Below, one piece after another: positions 11,986 through 23,779 of a stretch of 64,000 bases of DNA (position 1 is the stretch's first letter; each line of letters begins with the position of its first letter). The translations under genes were made by a program, and so were the position numbers. The notes under the pieces were generated by a model. The model did not search any database. It was not told the origin of the DNA and saw only the letters and a list, made by a program, of their open reading frames with translations. Origin of the DNA: Diphasiastrum complanatum (taxonomy: Eukaryota; Streptophyta; Lycopodiopsida; Lycopodiales; Lycopodiaceae); contig CM055098.1 of assembly GCA_029204225.1 (NCBI GenBank), positions 13,169,815-13,233,814 of the forward strand, read 5' to 3'.

Positions 11986-12608
11986 CTAGGGAATTGTCTT
12001 TGATGGACAACTCGCTGTCTTTTTCCGCATTTCGTCTTGAAGGAGATGACCGATCACCTTTTGAAGTGTCAGGTCAGGCTGTGTGGAGATCATAACAACA
12101 AAGTGCTCATAGGACTTTGGTAAAGAAGAAAGCAAGGTCATAACAATATCATCATCTTGAATAGCACATCCTACAGCTGATAATTGATCTAATAAAGACT
12201 TGAAGCTATTGATGTGAGAAGTGACGGTTGTAGAATCAAACATTCTAAATGTAGAGAACTTCCTTCTAAGGTGCAACCATGTGGTTACATCTTGAGTCTC
12301 ATACAGATTTGATAACAAATCCAGTGCTTAGAGGATTTGCACGTGGTAACATGAGATATTTGGGAGTCAACCAGATTCAGTGTGATCGATGCTAGGGACT
12401 TCTAATCCTTGATCTTCCATGCCTTAGCAAATTGATGATCAACGTCTTTTGGTTTTGGGTCAAACCCGTCTATAACATCCCAAAGGTCTCTATCTATCAG
12501 CATCATCTAGGGTTTTAGCTTCCAGACGTAGAAGTTAGATCCGTTGGACTTGTCAATGATCATAACCTCATTGGATGAAGAAGATGAAGAGTTACTGGTA
12601 AGAGACAT
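11986..12608 (-). pseudogene. Copia-1 gag A
   Basis: Gag starts at the ATG at 12,606-12,608 with a serine run, then SNGSNFYVWKLKP, the usual copia gag opening. Stops follow at the ends of WKLKP and AWKIKD. The downstream frame 11,986-12,318 reads TTWLHLRRKF, MTLLSSLPKSYEHFV, typical of the UBN2-type copia gag domain. The two in-frame stops make it a pseudogene. The primer site and LTR lie immediately upstream on the minus strand. Confidence 0.75.
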
Positions 12609-12654
12609 GCTGACAATGATTCAAATAGATAATCTCTTGGTTTATTGAGCTGGC

Positions 12655-12666
12655 GCTCTAATACCA
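12655..12666 (-). other. Copia-1 primer-binding site A (initiator Met-tRNA)
   Basis: The minus strand reads TGGTATTAGAGC, one base off the standard copia site TGGTATCAGAGC. It is two bases from the LTR edge at 12,668. Copy B has the same base at about 41,440-41,451. Confidence 0.75.
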
Positions 12667-12667
12667 C

Positions 12668-13671
12668 TGTTGGAAATAGATGAGAGGCCGCGAACGGAGG
12701 AAGAGAGAAGAGAATAGTTTGCAGAACAACTCTCTTGTTATTATGGGCTGCAACAGGCAATCACAGTCTAAAAATATTGTATTTGCATAAATAGATTCAC
12801 CGCTCAAGCGTTCTCACCTACAATATTGTGAAATAATTCATACCCAAACGAAAATGAGTAACTCCAACGAAGAGACTAGAGTAGGTGTGGAACTAGTATA
12901 AATTGATTTCGATAAGAAGTTGAGTCTAGAATTTTAGAATGATAATGCAGTCTGACAATACTGGTATCTCAAACTTCGTAAATAGTCGTCGTCTGATAGA
13001 CATCCGTGTTCTGATCAAAGTGAGTGAACGAGTGTGAACTAGTAGTAAATCAGCAATGTAAAAGTGTAATCAGATCACAACACTAATATATCTACGTTAG
13101 ACACAGATGAAAGAATGTGGTGCTTGTATATTACACAAATCTTGAACAACATTGAAATGTTACAGCTAGAATGCAAGCGTAATTAGGATGCTGAATATCT
13201 TTCACTAAGTGAATTAGTTTGCATCACGGAGCATCGAGGATTGATGCGAGTTGTAGCTGTATTTATACAGCTCATCCTTGTATTTACAAAAAATGCTTAA
13301 CTAATCTATAATTACAAGACTAGTTTAAATTAATTATGTACTTGGTCGTGTACTTTACAGATATTTAGAGTACAACGATATTTGAATAAGAGTACATGAG
13401 TCAAGCGACGTGAGACCACTGACGTGGACGAGTTTGTCGCATACTTCACATTTTTAACAAATTTTCAGGAAGTAGCTGGAGACTTTTGTCGTCGAAATAG
13501 ACAACTTTCACCTTTTTTTGCATTTAGGAAAAAAGTGAAGGAGTTGAACCTGATGCCAAAATAGTCACATTTAACAATTTTTTGCATTTTGAAAAAATGC
13601 AAATTGTGCGACAATCAGTTCATTTTGCAGATCGTTGGAAGACAATGTATTTCTACAGACTGTTTGGAATT
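12668..13671 (-). repeat. Copia-1 5' LTR region A
   Basis: It begins TGTTGG directly beside the primer site and shows the same order as 41,453-42,446. The outer part (13,186-13,671) is also found at 5,361-5,843. The far end is uncertain: an alternative boundary is TGTTACA near 13,165, which would make a 0.5-kb LTR followed by a separate repeat. The 5.35-kb copy joining TGTTGG to GGATGC favours one LTR of about 1 kb. Confidence 0.5.
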
Positions 13672-14773
13672 GAACTAATCTATGATAACGACATTCGGAA
13701 TTACTATTTCATTTACACTAACAACTGTCTCAATTAATTTTGGATTTTTAATTTAATTTGGACTATTTTCTACATACCAAAAGAGCCAGATATGAAAAAC
13801 AATAAAAAATTACTAGATTTTGTTGAAGTGAATTTTTCTTGAGTTCAAATATTTCAATACAACTATAAGCCAAACAAGACAAATTTGATCAACGAGTCAC
13901 AATTTAGTTTCTAAAATTTATCGATGATTTTTCCAATTATAGCTACGAGCACCTAATATAACTGTAAATTCAAAATAAATTTGGTTCTTGAGTATCATAT
14001 ACATAGAACTTTAAATAAATTATTTAGATGCATTCCAATTGTTAGATTAAGGGGGTTGTGGTGGATGTTTTTTGGGAAATCAGATATAATCATGTCTAAA
14101 ATTATTAGTGTCGATTCGAATAACATAGACAATCTTTCATATGTTTAAAATTTTATACATTGCACATAAAAGAAACATGAACATCACTGAATCATATACT
14201 ACTTTCAAGCTATATTATAAGAAACTCTCATAAGAATATAATCACAATGGGTCATTTGCCACTAAAAGTGGTTCGTATTTATAATTAATGCTCTTGGGCC
14301 AAGCCCTACATCAGTCAAGAGACTATTACAAAAGATGCACAACTTTGGTGCAATTCTAGAATTGAGTGTAGAAATTTAACCTTTTAGACTAGTAAACTAT
14401 TTTAATATTTTAAAGGTTGAGAATTACAAACTATTTCCAACAATTAGAATTTCTAAAAGCCTTTAAACTTTCTACATCATGATTCCTCATGGTCTTACAA
14501 TACACATGCCATGGAATAGAATTTACTTATAGGGTGACATGCCCACACCCTAGCATACAAAAAAGTCGACTTTCTAAAACTTGCCAAGCTAGATTTACAA
14601 CTAATTTTACAAAATGAATCATATTAACACGTCTTTTGAAGCCAAATTTGGACTCAATGTTGCAGATTCAGAATGAAACTAGGGAATTATCCAACACTCA
14701 CTAATACATTACAAATCCTCTAATTATGGCCACAAAGATTGTAACCAGAATTCTACAACCACAATCGTGAACT
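13672..14773. other. Non-coding AT-rich DNA shared by both duplication copies
   Basis: No gene seen. The whole stretch is repeated at 42,447-43,549 with scattered differences. It lies downstream of the DUF7869 remnant and may include its 3' flank. Confidence 0.4.
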
Positions 14774-15726
14774 CTACTCGTCAATATCAGCTACACATTC
14801 ATTGGATAATTTGGACAAGTATCCTTTGATGTGTGCCACTGATGATTCTGGAATAGATATTGATTTTTCCACGGTATAGCCGTGTGCTTTAATTGTTTTT
14901 TTCGCCTTTGATTTCCATGCATGAACAACAATATCTACATCCATACATTGTGGTCTGTCGTTGTTCGGAATCCATTCTTTCTCTAAGCAATTTTTGTACA
15001 GTTTGAAGTTGTCAACTTGTCTCTGGTTTCTACACTGTTGATTGGATTTTGGTTCGTACCACAATGCTTTTAACTCTGTGGCCAAACCTCTTGAGTTTTT
15101 CTTCACTTCGACAACTTTTGCCACTCAAATAGGTATGGAACTCTCCACAACATCTTCATCTGGAGGCCACATTGCAACAAACTTGTCCAACACAACTTTT
15201 CTACATGGGATGAACTCGACCAGAGGTGAATCAGCTTTTTGCCCACAAAACCTCCGAGGTAATACCTCTACATCCATTTCAACCTCATTGATCAAAGTTG
15301 ATACATATGAATCGAAAGTGGTTGGCAAGGATTGTGGCCAAAAAGCCTCTTGGCTATACATTGATCCTGACAACATCTTTTGTTTGGAAAGATATTTGAC
15401 AAGTTTTGTAATTTCAACCACACATGCATCATTGCGATCCTTGTATTATGAAAACTTCTAGCTTATGAACCGCAAATAATTAGTAAAGGACATTATTCCT
15501 TTCATTTCATCTGGATCCAGATCCTTCGTGGATGCTAGAAAGATGGATTCATTTTTTGAAGGTACACACTATAGTAGTTTGAAAGGTTCACTCCATGCGT
15601 TGTCTCCGTCATTAGAATAGTATTTCCATTGCATGGTTGGCTCACCATTCATCATTTGAAAACAGAAATAGTGAGGATTGGTGTGTCCTTCTAAGCCGTC
15701 ATTTCCTTGAGCAATACAAGGATTTG
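14774..15726 (-). pseudogene. DUF7869-type gene, C-terminal part, copy A
   Basis: Minus-strand frames (15,569-15,726, 15,125-15,421, 14,774-15,124) encode NDGLEGHTNPHYFCFQMM, NDGDNAWSEPFKLL, VEFIPCRKVVLDKF and a lysine-rich end HAWKSKAKKTIKAHG. They fit the region that follows the GHTHEDID block in DUF7869 proteins (a histidine-phenylalanine segment, then a W-x-P stretch). A stop at about 15,125 and frame changes break it. The N-terminal part is missing from copy A but present, inverted, at 55.7-57.4 kb. Family placement comes from memory of the motif pattern. Confidence 0.55.
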
Positions 15727-16452
15727 AAGAGAATGTAATGGTGATATGCTCTGATACCACTGATGAGAATCGAGAAGAAATCGCGAAATTGTTGCGAAAA
15801 TGTCGCGACCGCGAATCAACCACGACTCAATGCGATTCGGATGGAGTTCAGATGTGGTTGCTAGACACTGCCAGCTGAATCAATCCTACAGTCTTCCAGA
15901 ATGTAGTTAGACACTGCTGATCTACGTTTATAAATAAATGTAGTATTCAACTAATACAACCAATGTGCGGAATTGAAATGAATGGGAGAATCAGATATAC
16001 AAATAACAACAGATACATTTGCATTCAAGATCATACATCATAAACTGACATGTGCGCAATGGCTACAAGATCATCTATTAATTTTTCTCAGATTCTTCAA
16101 GCACTGCATGCAAATTCACACAGTGCATTGGCGTGGGAGAAACATGGTTCTCTCACGAGTAATCGTCTCGCTTTACTAGCGGACATTTGGATCTACAGAT
16201 ACTAGACAGAATTGTCTTCACACACATGTGGACATGTATTATGTAATTTCGTCTTGATTGCTTACGAGCATCAGACTACTTCATGCTTCTGTGTATTCTA
16301 TCAAGTATCATCCAGTGAGTATATAGTCGCTCTATGTAACCTTAAGATTAGAGTGATTAAGCATCTACAACTAATCAGAAAATTACAAGAGTGGCAGATT
16401 AGCCACGACCTAAAGTGTATCTGCTGACGTCATCCCATTAGGTCAGATATCT
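15727..16452 (-). repeat. Copia-2 LTR, copy A
   Basis: Matches 44,503-45,228 and the partial copy 55,094-55,642. It begins in the middle of the DUF7869 gene and contains a second primer-site-like 12-mer (GCTCTGATACCA, 15,748-15,759) 22 bp inside the edge. Its outer end is cut by a deletion of about 600 bp that joins TCAGATATCTG directly to RNase H sequence. Confidence 0.7.
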
Positions 16453-17603
16453 GCTGCAACATATTCTGCTTCGCAAGATGACTGTGCCATGATGGTCTGC
16501 TTCTTGCTAACCCAAAGAATTGCTGCTCCTGATGCGATGGTGCATCCTCCTGAGACGCTTTTATAGTCGTCCTTGAGAGATGCCCAACTAGCATCATTGT
16601 AGGAAAGCATCCTGAAACCTGCATCACGACAATAGCACAAGACATAATCCCTCATTAATTGAAGATATTGCAAAATTTGTTTTGCAATCTTCCAATGTGT
16701 TGAGTCTGGATTCGTGCAAAATTGGCTCATCTTGAATACTGCATAAGCAATATTAGGACGTGTGTTGTCTGCAAGGTACATCAGTGATCCTATCAGCTTC
16801 TTGTAAGGTGTGAGTAACATTTGTTCTTTCTCTTCCTCGGTCTTTGGATAGTCATCATTTGTCAGCACCATTCCTGCGAGCATTGGAGTGTTTGCTCCTT
16901 TGCAGTTCAGCATCCCAAAGTTCTCTAGGATCTTTTGGGTGTATCTGGACTGGTGAAGGTATAACTTACCTCCCTCATAGTCCCTTTCAATTTGTAAGCC
17001 TAGGTAACACCTGGCTTCTCCCAGATCCACGATCTCAAAATGTTTTGAGATGTCTGTCTTCACTTCAACGATGAGCTGCTCACTCCTACAAAGTATCAGA
17101 GTGTCGTCCACGTACACAACCACAATGATAATCTGTCCATCTGTAACTTTGACATAAACATTAGAATCAGCTAACAAAGGCTTGAATCCTAATGATTTTT
17201 GGGCTTGATCTTTCTTCTTGTACCATTGTCGGGCTGATTGTTTTAGACCATAGATACTTCTATGCATTCTACATGCATAGTCAGGAAGTGAATTTGAGAT
17301 GAATCCTGGGGGTTGATCCATGTAGACCTCTTCATCTAACTCACCATGCAAGAAGGCTGTCTTCTCGTCCACAATGTGGATCCTGAGGTCATAAGTAGAT
17401 GCATATGCAAATAACAATCGTAGGGACGAATGTTTGACGACATGAGAGAAGGTTTCAGAGTAATCAATACCGTATCTCTGAGAGAATCCCTTCACTACCA
17501 GTCTTGCCTTGTATTTCGTCATATTCTCATCTGGTCCGTATTTGAGTTTGAAAACCCATTTGCATTTGATAGTCTTGCGCTTATGTGGTAATGGCTCCAA
17601 CAT
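16443..17603 (-). CDS. Copia-2 reverse transcriptase/RNase H, copy A (truncated)
   Basis: 386-residue minus-strand ORF. The RT domain starts KWVFKLKYG, KARLVVKGFSQRYGIDYSET (residues about 15-51), continues with HIVDEKTAFLHGELDEEVYM (76-95), YGLKQSARQWY (118-128) and the catalytic YVDD at residues 164-167, and ends MLNCKGANTPML. RNase H follows ([18 protein letters not shown] near the C-terminus). The end is lost because a deletion relative to copy B removes the RNase H tail, 3' internal region and part of the LTR. RT is open throughout, so this decayed less than other elements here. It cannot act alone: the upstream integrase is frameshifted and gag is absent in this copy. Confidence 0.85.
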   Translation of the reverse strand: MLEPLPHKRKTIKCKWVFKLKYGPDENMTKYKARLVVKGFSQRYGIDYSETFSHVVKHSSLRLLFAYASTYDLRIHIVDEKTAFLHGELDEEVYMDQPPGFISNSLPDYACRMHRSIYGLKQSARQWYKKKDQAQKSLGFKPLLADSNVYVKVTDGQIIIVVVYVDDTLILCRSEQLIVEVKTDISKHFEIVDLGEARCYLGLQIERDYEGGKLYLHQSRYTQKILENFGMLNCKGANTPMLAGMVLTNDDYPKTEEEKEQMLLTPYKKLIGSLMYLADNTRPNIAYAVFKMSQFCTNPDSTHWKIAKQILQYLQLMRDYVLCYCRDAGFRMLSYNDASWASLKDDYKSVSGGCTIASGAAILWVSKKQTIMAQSSCEAEYVAADI

Positions 17604-19045
17604 CCATACCTAGTTCTTTCTTATGGACCCCATCTCTTAGTTCATGGCCTGATCCATCTGTCCTTTTCTGGACTTTCAATCGCTTCCTTGAAACTTTGTG
17701 GTTCACCACTGAATCCGCAGAACTCTTCTGATGTGGAAGCTGAGCTGCTTGGCACATATCTTGCTGGCACTCTTTGTGGTCTTGTCGACCTTCTAGGAGA
17801 TCCTCCTGGGACAGCAATGCCTTTTCCCTTGTCTGCTCTGCTCGGTCCGGAACCATCTTGGTTTATGAAAACTGTAGCAGTAGGCTATCTCTTGAATCTT
17901 TCTTCGTCCGATTCGTCGTTCGAATGAGAGGCGACTCAAAAATCTTCATTTTCGTGTTTGTCCTCTGCTCCCTCTGTCACGTGCAACAGGTCATAGTACT
18001 CTCTCCATAGAACTTCATAGCTGACGGGATCATCGTTGGCCATTGTCATGCTCTCATCGAATCTGACATCTCTCACTATTTTCAAAGTGTTCGTGTCTGG
18101 CATGTAGTTTTTGTAGTATGACGAATTGTTGTCATAACTACCAGAAATCCCTACTCGGCTTTCTCATCAAGCTTCTTTCGAAGCTTATCAGGAATATGTG
18201 CATAAGCTGCACAACCAAAGATTCTGACGTGAGACAGATTGGGCTTTCTACCTCACCATAGCTCATGTGGTGTCGTGTGAGGGACACCAGACTTCCCTGT
18301 CCTGTTCTGGATGTACGCAGCTGTAGCTACTGCTTCAGCCCACAGTACCCTTGGAACTTTTGAGTAGGCCATCATGCATCTGGTTGCTTCCATCAGGATT
18401 CTGTTCTTCCATTCTGCAACACCATTGTGTTGCGGCGTGTAGGCTGCAGTTCTTCTGTGAATGATGCCACGATCATTGTAGAAGTTAGTGAAGCAATTCG
18501 AGATGTATTCGCCACCTCAATCTGTCATGATCTACTTAACCTTGTTGTCTGTACATCTTTCAGCCCAATTCACATATTCTGTGAAATTTATCGAGTGCTT
18601 CAGATTTATTCTGAATAAAATACACTCTAATAAATTTACTATAATCATCAATGAACGTTATATAATACTTTGAACCTCCTACTGAAATCACATTGAATGG
18701 TCTGTAGATGTCAGAATGCACTAATTATAGAATCTTAGTCATTCTGTAGGAGTCTTTGATGAATGGAGTGTGTGACATCTTGCCCTTCAAACATGCATCA
18801 CAGGTGGTCGAATTGGTTGCATTCGAGATGCTGACCCCTGTTATCACTCCATAATGGCTTGTTTGGTAAAGTGCCATTGAGTTCATGTGGCAGAGTCTTC
18901 TGTGCCACAGAGTGTCTGGCTGGTCATCATGAGTCTGATGATGTACCTGATTTGCAGGTAGGCGTACGTTCAGATGATATAGGTTACCTTTCCTTCTGCC
19001 TTGAGCAATCAATGTACTGGTACTGGCGTCAATCACGTTGCATGC
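17604..19045 (-). pseudogene. Copia-2 integrase and linker, copy A
   Basis: Minus-strand frames read GNLYHLNVRL, DTLWHRRLCHMNSMALYQ, CDACLKGKMSHTPF (the HHCC zinc region, 18,725-19,045). Lower down, broken frames carry the core and a basic linker (RKRLKVQKRT) leading into RT. Several frameshifts and stops are present. The frame begins at LTR sequence at 19,045 because a non-autonomous LTR element inserted between protease and integrase; protease and gag are missing in copy A. Confidence 0.7.
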
Positions 19046-19860
19046 TATGCAAAAAGTACAAAAAGGACCAAGAGTGGATCCTAATATGATCCTCAAGAGG
19101 GATTGGTTGCCAGATTACTTGATCTATCAATCTACATAAGATTAAGATCAATCTAGATCAATTCTAGACACAAAATCCTAACAAGAACAATCATTAATTG
19201 AAGGTAAGTGTAATTTCTGGTTTCACACGTGTGAAACACTATCTGAGTACGTACTCCAACCTGAAAATCAAGTACACATTGATAGAACTTCAAAACAATC
19301 AAAACAAATGTAGACAAATGGAGAGAATCACTCAAAATTGCTTCCAAAACCAAGATTGGTGTCTCACATTGATTATGGCCAAATGTGGCTCTATATATAC
19401 AATAAGTGGGAGCTCGTGGTACTGATCATCCCTCTAATCCCACATGTGTGAAGGTGCTTTGTCATATGATGATTCATCATGCAAAACTGACACTTGGACA
19501 AAACCTTCTATTTTGAGCACTTTTGGTCCATTTTCCTTCTATATGGAGATCTACTTGGAAATCTACTTGGAAATCTTCTAGAAGTCAAAATTCGCCTACT
19601 TCAGCTTATTCCACACATGTGAGCTGTCCTCTACACATGGGATGTGATACCTATCCAAAGGATGTGGCTCATGCAATCAATAGATTGATGCCATGTGTCA
19701 TATGTCTAGAAAACTAGTTTTTGGCTTTTTTAGCCACTAGAACTTGAATTAAATCATATGTACAACCTATATGATTATGGTGCATGACAAGTACACTATT
19801 TTCACACGTGGGAATAGGCTCCACACATGTGTAATCATCCTATATACAAAATTTTTTGGC
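19046..19860 (-). repeat. Truncated LTR of the non-autonomous element (copy A)
   Basis: Matches 48,356-49,160 and begins just after the target word CATGC (19,041-19,045), as in copy B. It stops at GGCCTC where copy B continues TACCAAGC, and joins AT-rich sequence matching 58,588 onward. The rest of the element and everything to the 58.6-kb equivalent are deleted here. Confidence 0.8.
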
Positions 19861-20020
19861 CTCATAGTTTTTTGACTTTTTTTATTCATTTGTTAATTTT
19901 AATTATTTATTTTTTAAGTTTGAGATTTTTTTAAATTTCTAATTATTATGTTTTGTTTTTAAATTTTTTGTTTTTCTGACTTTTTATTATTCATTTTTTA
20001 ATTTTTGGATTTCTTATTTA

Positions 20021-20101
<81 letters not shown>

Positions 20102-20668
20102 ATATAGATTTATTTCATAGTTTGTTTACTTTTTATTATTCATTTTTTAATTTTTAGATTTATTTCATAGTTTTTTGACTTTTTGTTTTTTATTTTTTTT
20201 AATGTTATTATTTATCTTTTTATTATGTTTTGTTATTTTAGTTTTTTGTTAGTTTTTAATTTTTTTTTAATTTTTCAAGGTTTTGGCAATATATTTATGT
20301 TTTTTTTACCTTTTTTTCTATTTTAAACAATGTAGAATGATGGAGGTATGAAGAGAGGCCATTAGGTTCCATATTATCTCATAAGCATTTAGTTAAGCAA
20401 GACATTTTTCTAAGCTGTATATAGAACCTTAAATTAGTCTTTTTTTCAAAAATTGTGGGCAAGGTTTTTTTTAAAATGGCTCTTAGGTTTTTATTGAAAA
20501 GGGCAAGTTAATTTAGCTTAAAGTAAAAAAAAGACACGGTGTTGACATGTGACATACTAATTATCCCATTACCAATCTTAGAAAGTGACTCAAGGGAACA
20601 TAAATAGGGTGTCTAGAATTTTAGTTTTAGTTAGTTTTAGGATTGTGTGTGTGTTACATTCTTTCAAA

Positions 20669-20723
<55 letters not shown>

Positions 20724-20734
20724 GAGGAGCGTTT
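19861..20734. repeat. AT-rich block with (AT)n and (GT)n, copy A
   Basis: Low-complexity sequence of T runs and TTTATTTCATAG words, repeated at about 58,588-59,460. It contains (AT)n at 20,025-20,099 and (GT)n at 20,672-20,722. No gene. Confidence 0.7.
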
Positions 20735-21550
20735 GGAAACCATCCGCCATGGCGGATGGATCCAAGTTTTTTTATTTTTTTTCAAAAAACTATATTTTAA
20801 TGTTTTTACAAAAAAGTTGAGAAAAAAAAAAAACACTTTGATTGGGACATGGCTCCTTCCATCTCCTGCGGCGGATGGACCCCAGATTTTTGTTTTTTTT
20901 TTTCAAAAAAATAAAATTTAATTTTTTTAGAAAAAAGTTGAGAAAAACAAAAAAAACACCTTTGATTGGGTCTTGGCCACTTCCATCCACTGCGGCGGAT
21001 GGACCCCAGATTTTTTTTTTTCAAAACAATAAATTTTAATTTTTTTCTACAAAAAGTTGAGAAAAAAAAAACTTTGATTGGGACATGGTCCCTTCCATCC
21101 GCAGCGGTTCCAGATTTTTTTTTCAAAAAAATAAGTTTTAATTTTTTATAGAAAAAACTGAGAAAAACAATTAAAAAAAAAAAACTTTGATTGGGGTTTG
21201 GCTCCTTCCATCTGCCACGGTAGATGGACCCAAGAATTCTTTTTTTTTTCAAAGAAATAAATTTTAATTCTAAAACAAAAAAGCTGAGAAAAAAAACTTT
21301 GATTGGGACATGGCCCCTTCCATCCGCCACGACGGATGGACCCCAAATTTTATTTTATTTCATAATTTCTTAATTTGAAAAAAGTTGTGAAAAACAAATT
21401 AAAAAAAGGAGAAAAAACTTTATTGGAGCTTGGCCCCTTCCATTCATCGCAACGGATGGACCCCAGATTTTGTTTTTTCAATTTTTTTTTTTTAATTCTT
21501 TTTAGAAACTTTGATTGAGACTTGGCCCCTTCCATCCACTTAGACCCCAA
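20735..21550. repeat. Tandem array of about 115-bp units with a palindromic core, copy A
   Basis: Eight units. Each has a poly-A/T stretch, the word TTTGATTGGG(A)C(A)TGGCCCCTT and a palindrome-like core; the first core is the perfect palindrome CCATCCGCCATGGCGGATGG (about 20,740). Cores fall near 20,742, 20,860, 20,985, 21,097, 21,208, 21,320, 21,438 and 21,528, a spacing of 90-124 bp. The left-right symmetry decays along the array. The same array is at 59,462-60,230. Long frames of lysine and phenylalanine here are composition artefacts. Confidence 0.75.
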
Positions 21551-23750
21551 GATGGCCTAAGCAACTGGCTACTCCTTCCTCAACATCCTACCATACACTT
21601 TACAACCATTCACACATATGCACAAGAAAGAGAGGAAAAAGAAGAAGGAGAGAAGAGTAATGGAAAGAGGGAGATACATCTTACATATTGGTAAGCTTAT
21701 ACTTGTGTATTGACTTATGCATGTTAATGATCAACTCACAGCAAGAAAAAAAGATTACACTACAACATTTCGACCAACTTATTGTGGATTAAATATCAAG
21801 GCTTCTGCAAATAAAAAGAAAAAAAAAATTTGATTAGTTATCCTTGGTGTTGCTCTCAGTATTCACAACGACAAATTAGAAGATGAAGATTGCAAATTTT
21901 CCTACATTTTAGTTGACCCTTGGAATATGCCACAATTATTGATGGCCAATTGAATGTTGATTGTCAAAAAGATCCTTGGGCATTGATGGTCAAGGAATCT
22001 AAAATCTATGGACCCAATTTATGGCTCAATTCCACCCTAAATTTGGACTCCATTGCTAGGAGTATTTCTTATGAAGTCTATGAAATAAATTTATTGTTAG
22101 TTTAAGATTAAACAAAAATTGAATATGAACAATAATGGTCCAAGTACAATGTCTATACAAAATAGTGTGAGAAAAAAAGTGAAACAGTGGATTTGTCTAT
22201 AATTGATTTCTACCTAAATCATGAGCCAATATCATCGCCACTGGTACAATCCTCAGATCCTCATCTCATTTTGGGGATTGTGCTTTTTGGTTCTACACTC
22301 ATCTTCATCCTTTCTACTTCATGTTTGATAAAGATCATTCTATCTTATAGTTGCTTCATGGTGATGACATTGTTTTCACTCTACATAGTGAAATGGAATT
22401 TGATAAAATCTTGTTTGGTCTTAGTCAAAGCTTTAGAATGAAGGATAATGGTTTTCTTTATGATATGTCAAAGATAAGGATCTGGAAAAATCAGAATAAT
22501 ACCTTGGGTTGTGGTGTTCAAATCATGCAAAAACTCTAGTGTGAGACATTGCTGCCTAGAAAGTAACATTTTGTGGCAAAAATTGGCAGCTAGAGTTCTT
22601 GACATGGTCCTTGGAGGACCATCAATGGATCTAACATATGTTACATGTTCAGATTAGAGGAGGAGAGCACACAGAAGATGCTTCTATCACCTACTTACTC
22701 TTGGGTTTGTGTTGAGTGATATTGATCATTGTTGCTATGATGCTCATGTTTTATGTGATGTATGCACTAAGAGTGAGATACAAAGAGACAAAGACAAGTA
22801 TGGAATTTTTCAAATGCTGGTTTTTGGATGTTTTCATTACTTCTTGATGGTAGAAGATTTAAGAAACCATTTTTTTGGATGCTTAGAGGCGTAATGCGAA
22901 ATACTAGTATGTTGTGGACTAACAATTTTTGTATGGATTATTTTGAAGGTCATAAGAAGGCATGGAAGCCTTGGGACGTTTCCAAGGAGGAGTCATATCA
23001 ATGGTGTGTTTATGACACTTGGAAATGAATCTTCATCAAAGAAGTTATCTTGGTTATGGTAAGCATAGATGGTGATTTCTTTTGGCCAAGTTGGATTTGA
23101 GGGAGAATGTGAAAAAATAGTCCACATTGGCTTTAATATCAACTTGAGGCCTAAATATGGAAAATTCAAATAGTTTGACCAAGGATCAAAGCACAAGCCA
23201 CACATGTGTGAAAATTATGTGAGGGGCCCAAGTTGATCCAGATGACATATTTTTTATGTTTTTATATAGAATTAGTTAAGATTTGCATCAAACAAGATCA
23301 CATATCGACGTACATAGATAAACTCACATAAAGCACTCTCCAAGATCCACATAGCAAAACCGTATTTCAAAAACTAAAACATTGCACTTTGTATAACATT
23401 TTGTGGCAACCCATGCATGACCTGGTTTGCCATTGACGGGACGCGTGCTCCGTCGACTGGTTCGTCATGAGCACAATTGGTCTTTGTTGACTGACTCGAC
23501 CCACAATAATAAAACACAGTAATCTACCTTTATTCTAACTCTCTCCCTAAAAGTAGAATCTACTTTTCATCCACATTTTATACATAGCATCAAAGTTAAT
23601 AAACTTCAAGTACAGAAAGATTTAATCTAAGCTATTCTCTAATGCATGGCTTAGTAAAACTGTCAGCTAGTAGCTCATTTTTACTTCAATGAACAACATT
23701 TATTTCCCTACTCAATAGCCTCTCACGTATGAAGTGATCGTAATCTCGAT
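21551..23750. other. Unassigned sequence
   Basis: It starts with a CA/AG-rich stretch shared with 60,230-60,366 (up to about 21,689), which in copy B is followed by the second non-autonomous element. The remainder has short plus-strand frames (22,187-22,541; 22,709-23,028) with no family I can support. The phrase HGDDIVF followed by SFRMKDNGFL near 22,355-22,470 faintly recalls a decayed copia RT. Confidence 0.3.
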
Positions 23751-23779
23751 GTGTTTGGTTCTCTATACAACGTAGCATC

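Noticed and set aside
20654-21330. Lysine/phenylalanine-rich open frames
   Set aside because: Products of poly-A/T runs within the 115-bp tandem array; no start context or family.
22187-22541. Possible copia RT with an HGDD box
   Set aside because: Only a weak resemblance (HGDDIVF, SFRMKDNGFL) without neighbouring RT motifs; left as unassigned.
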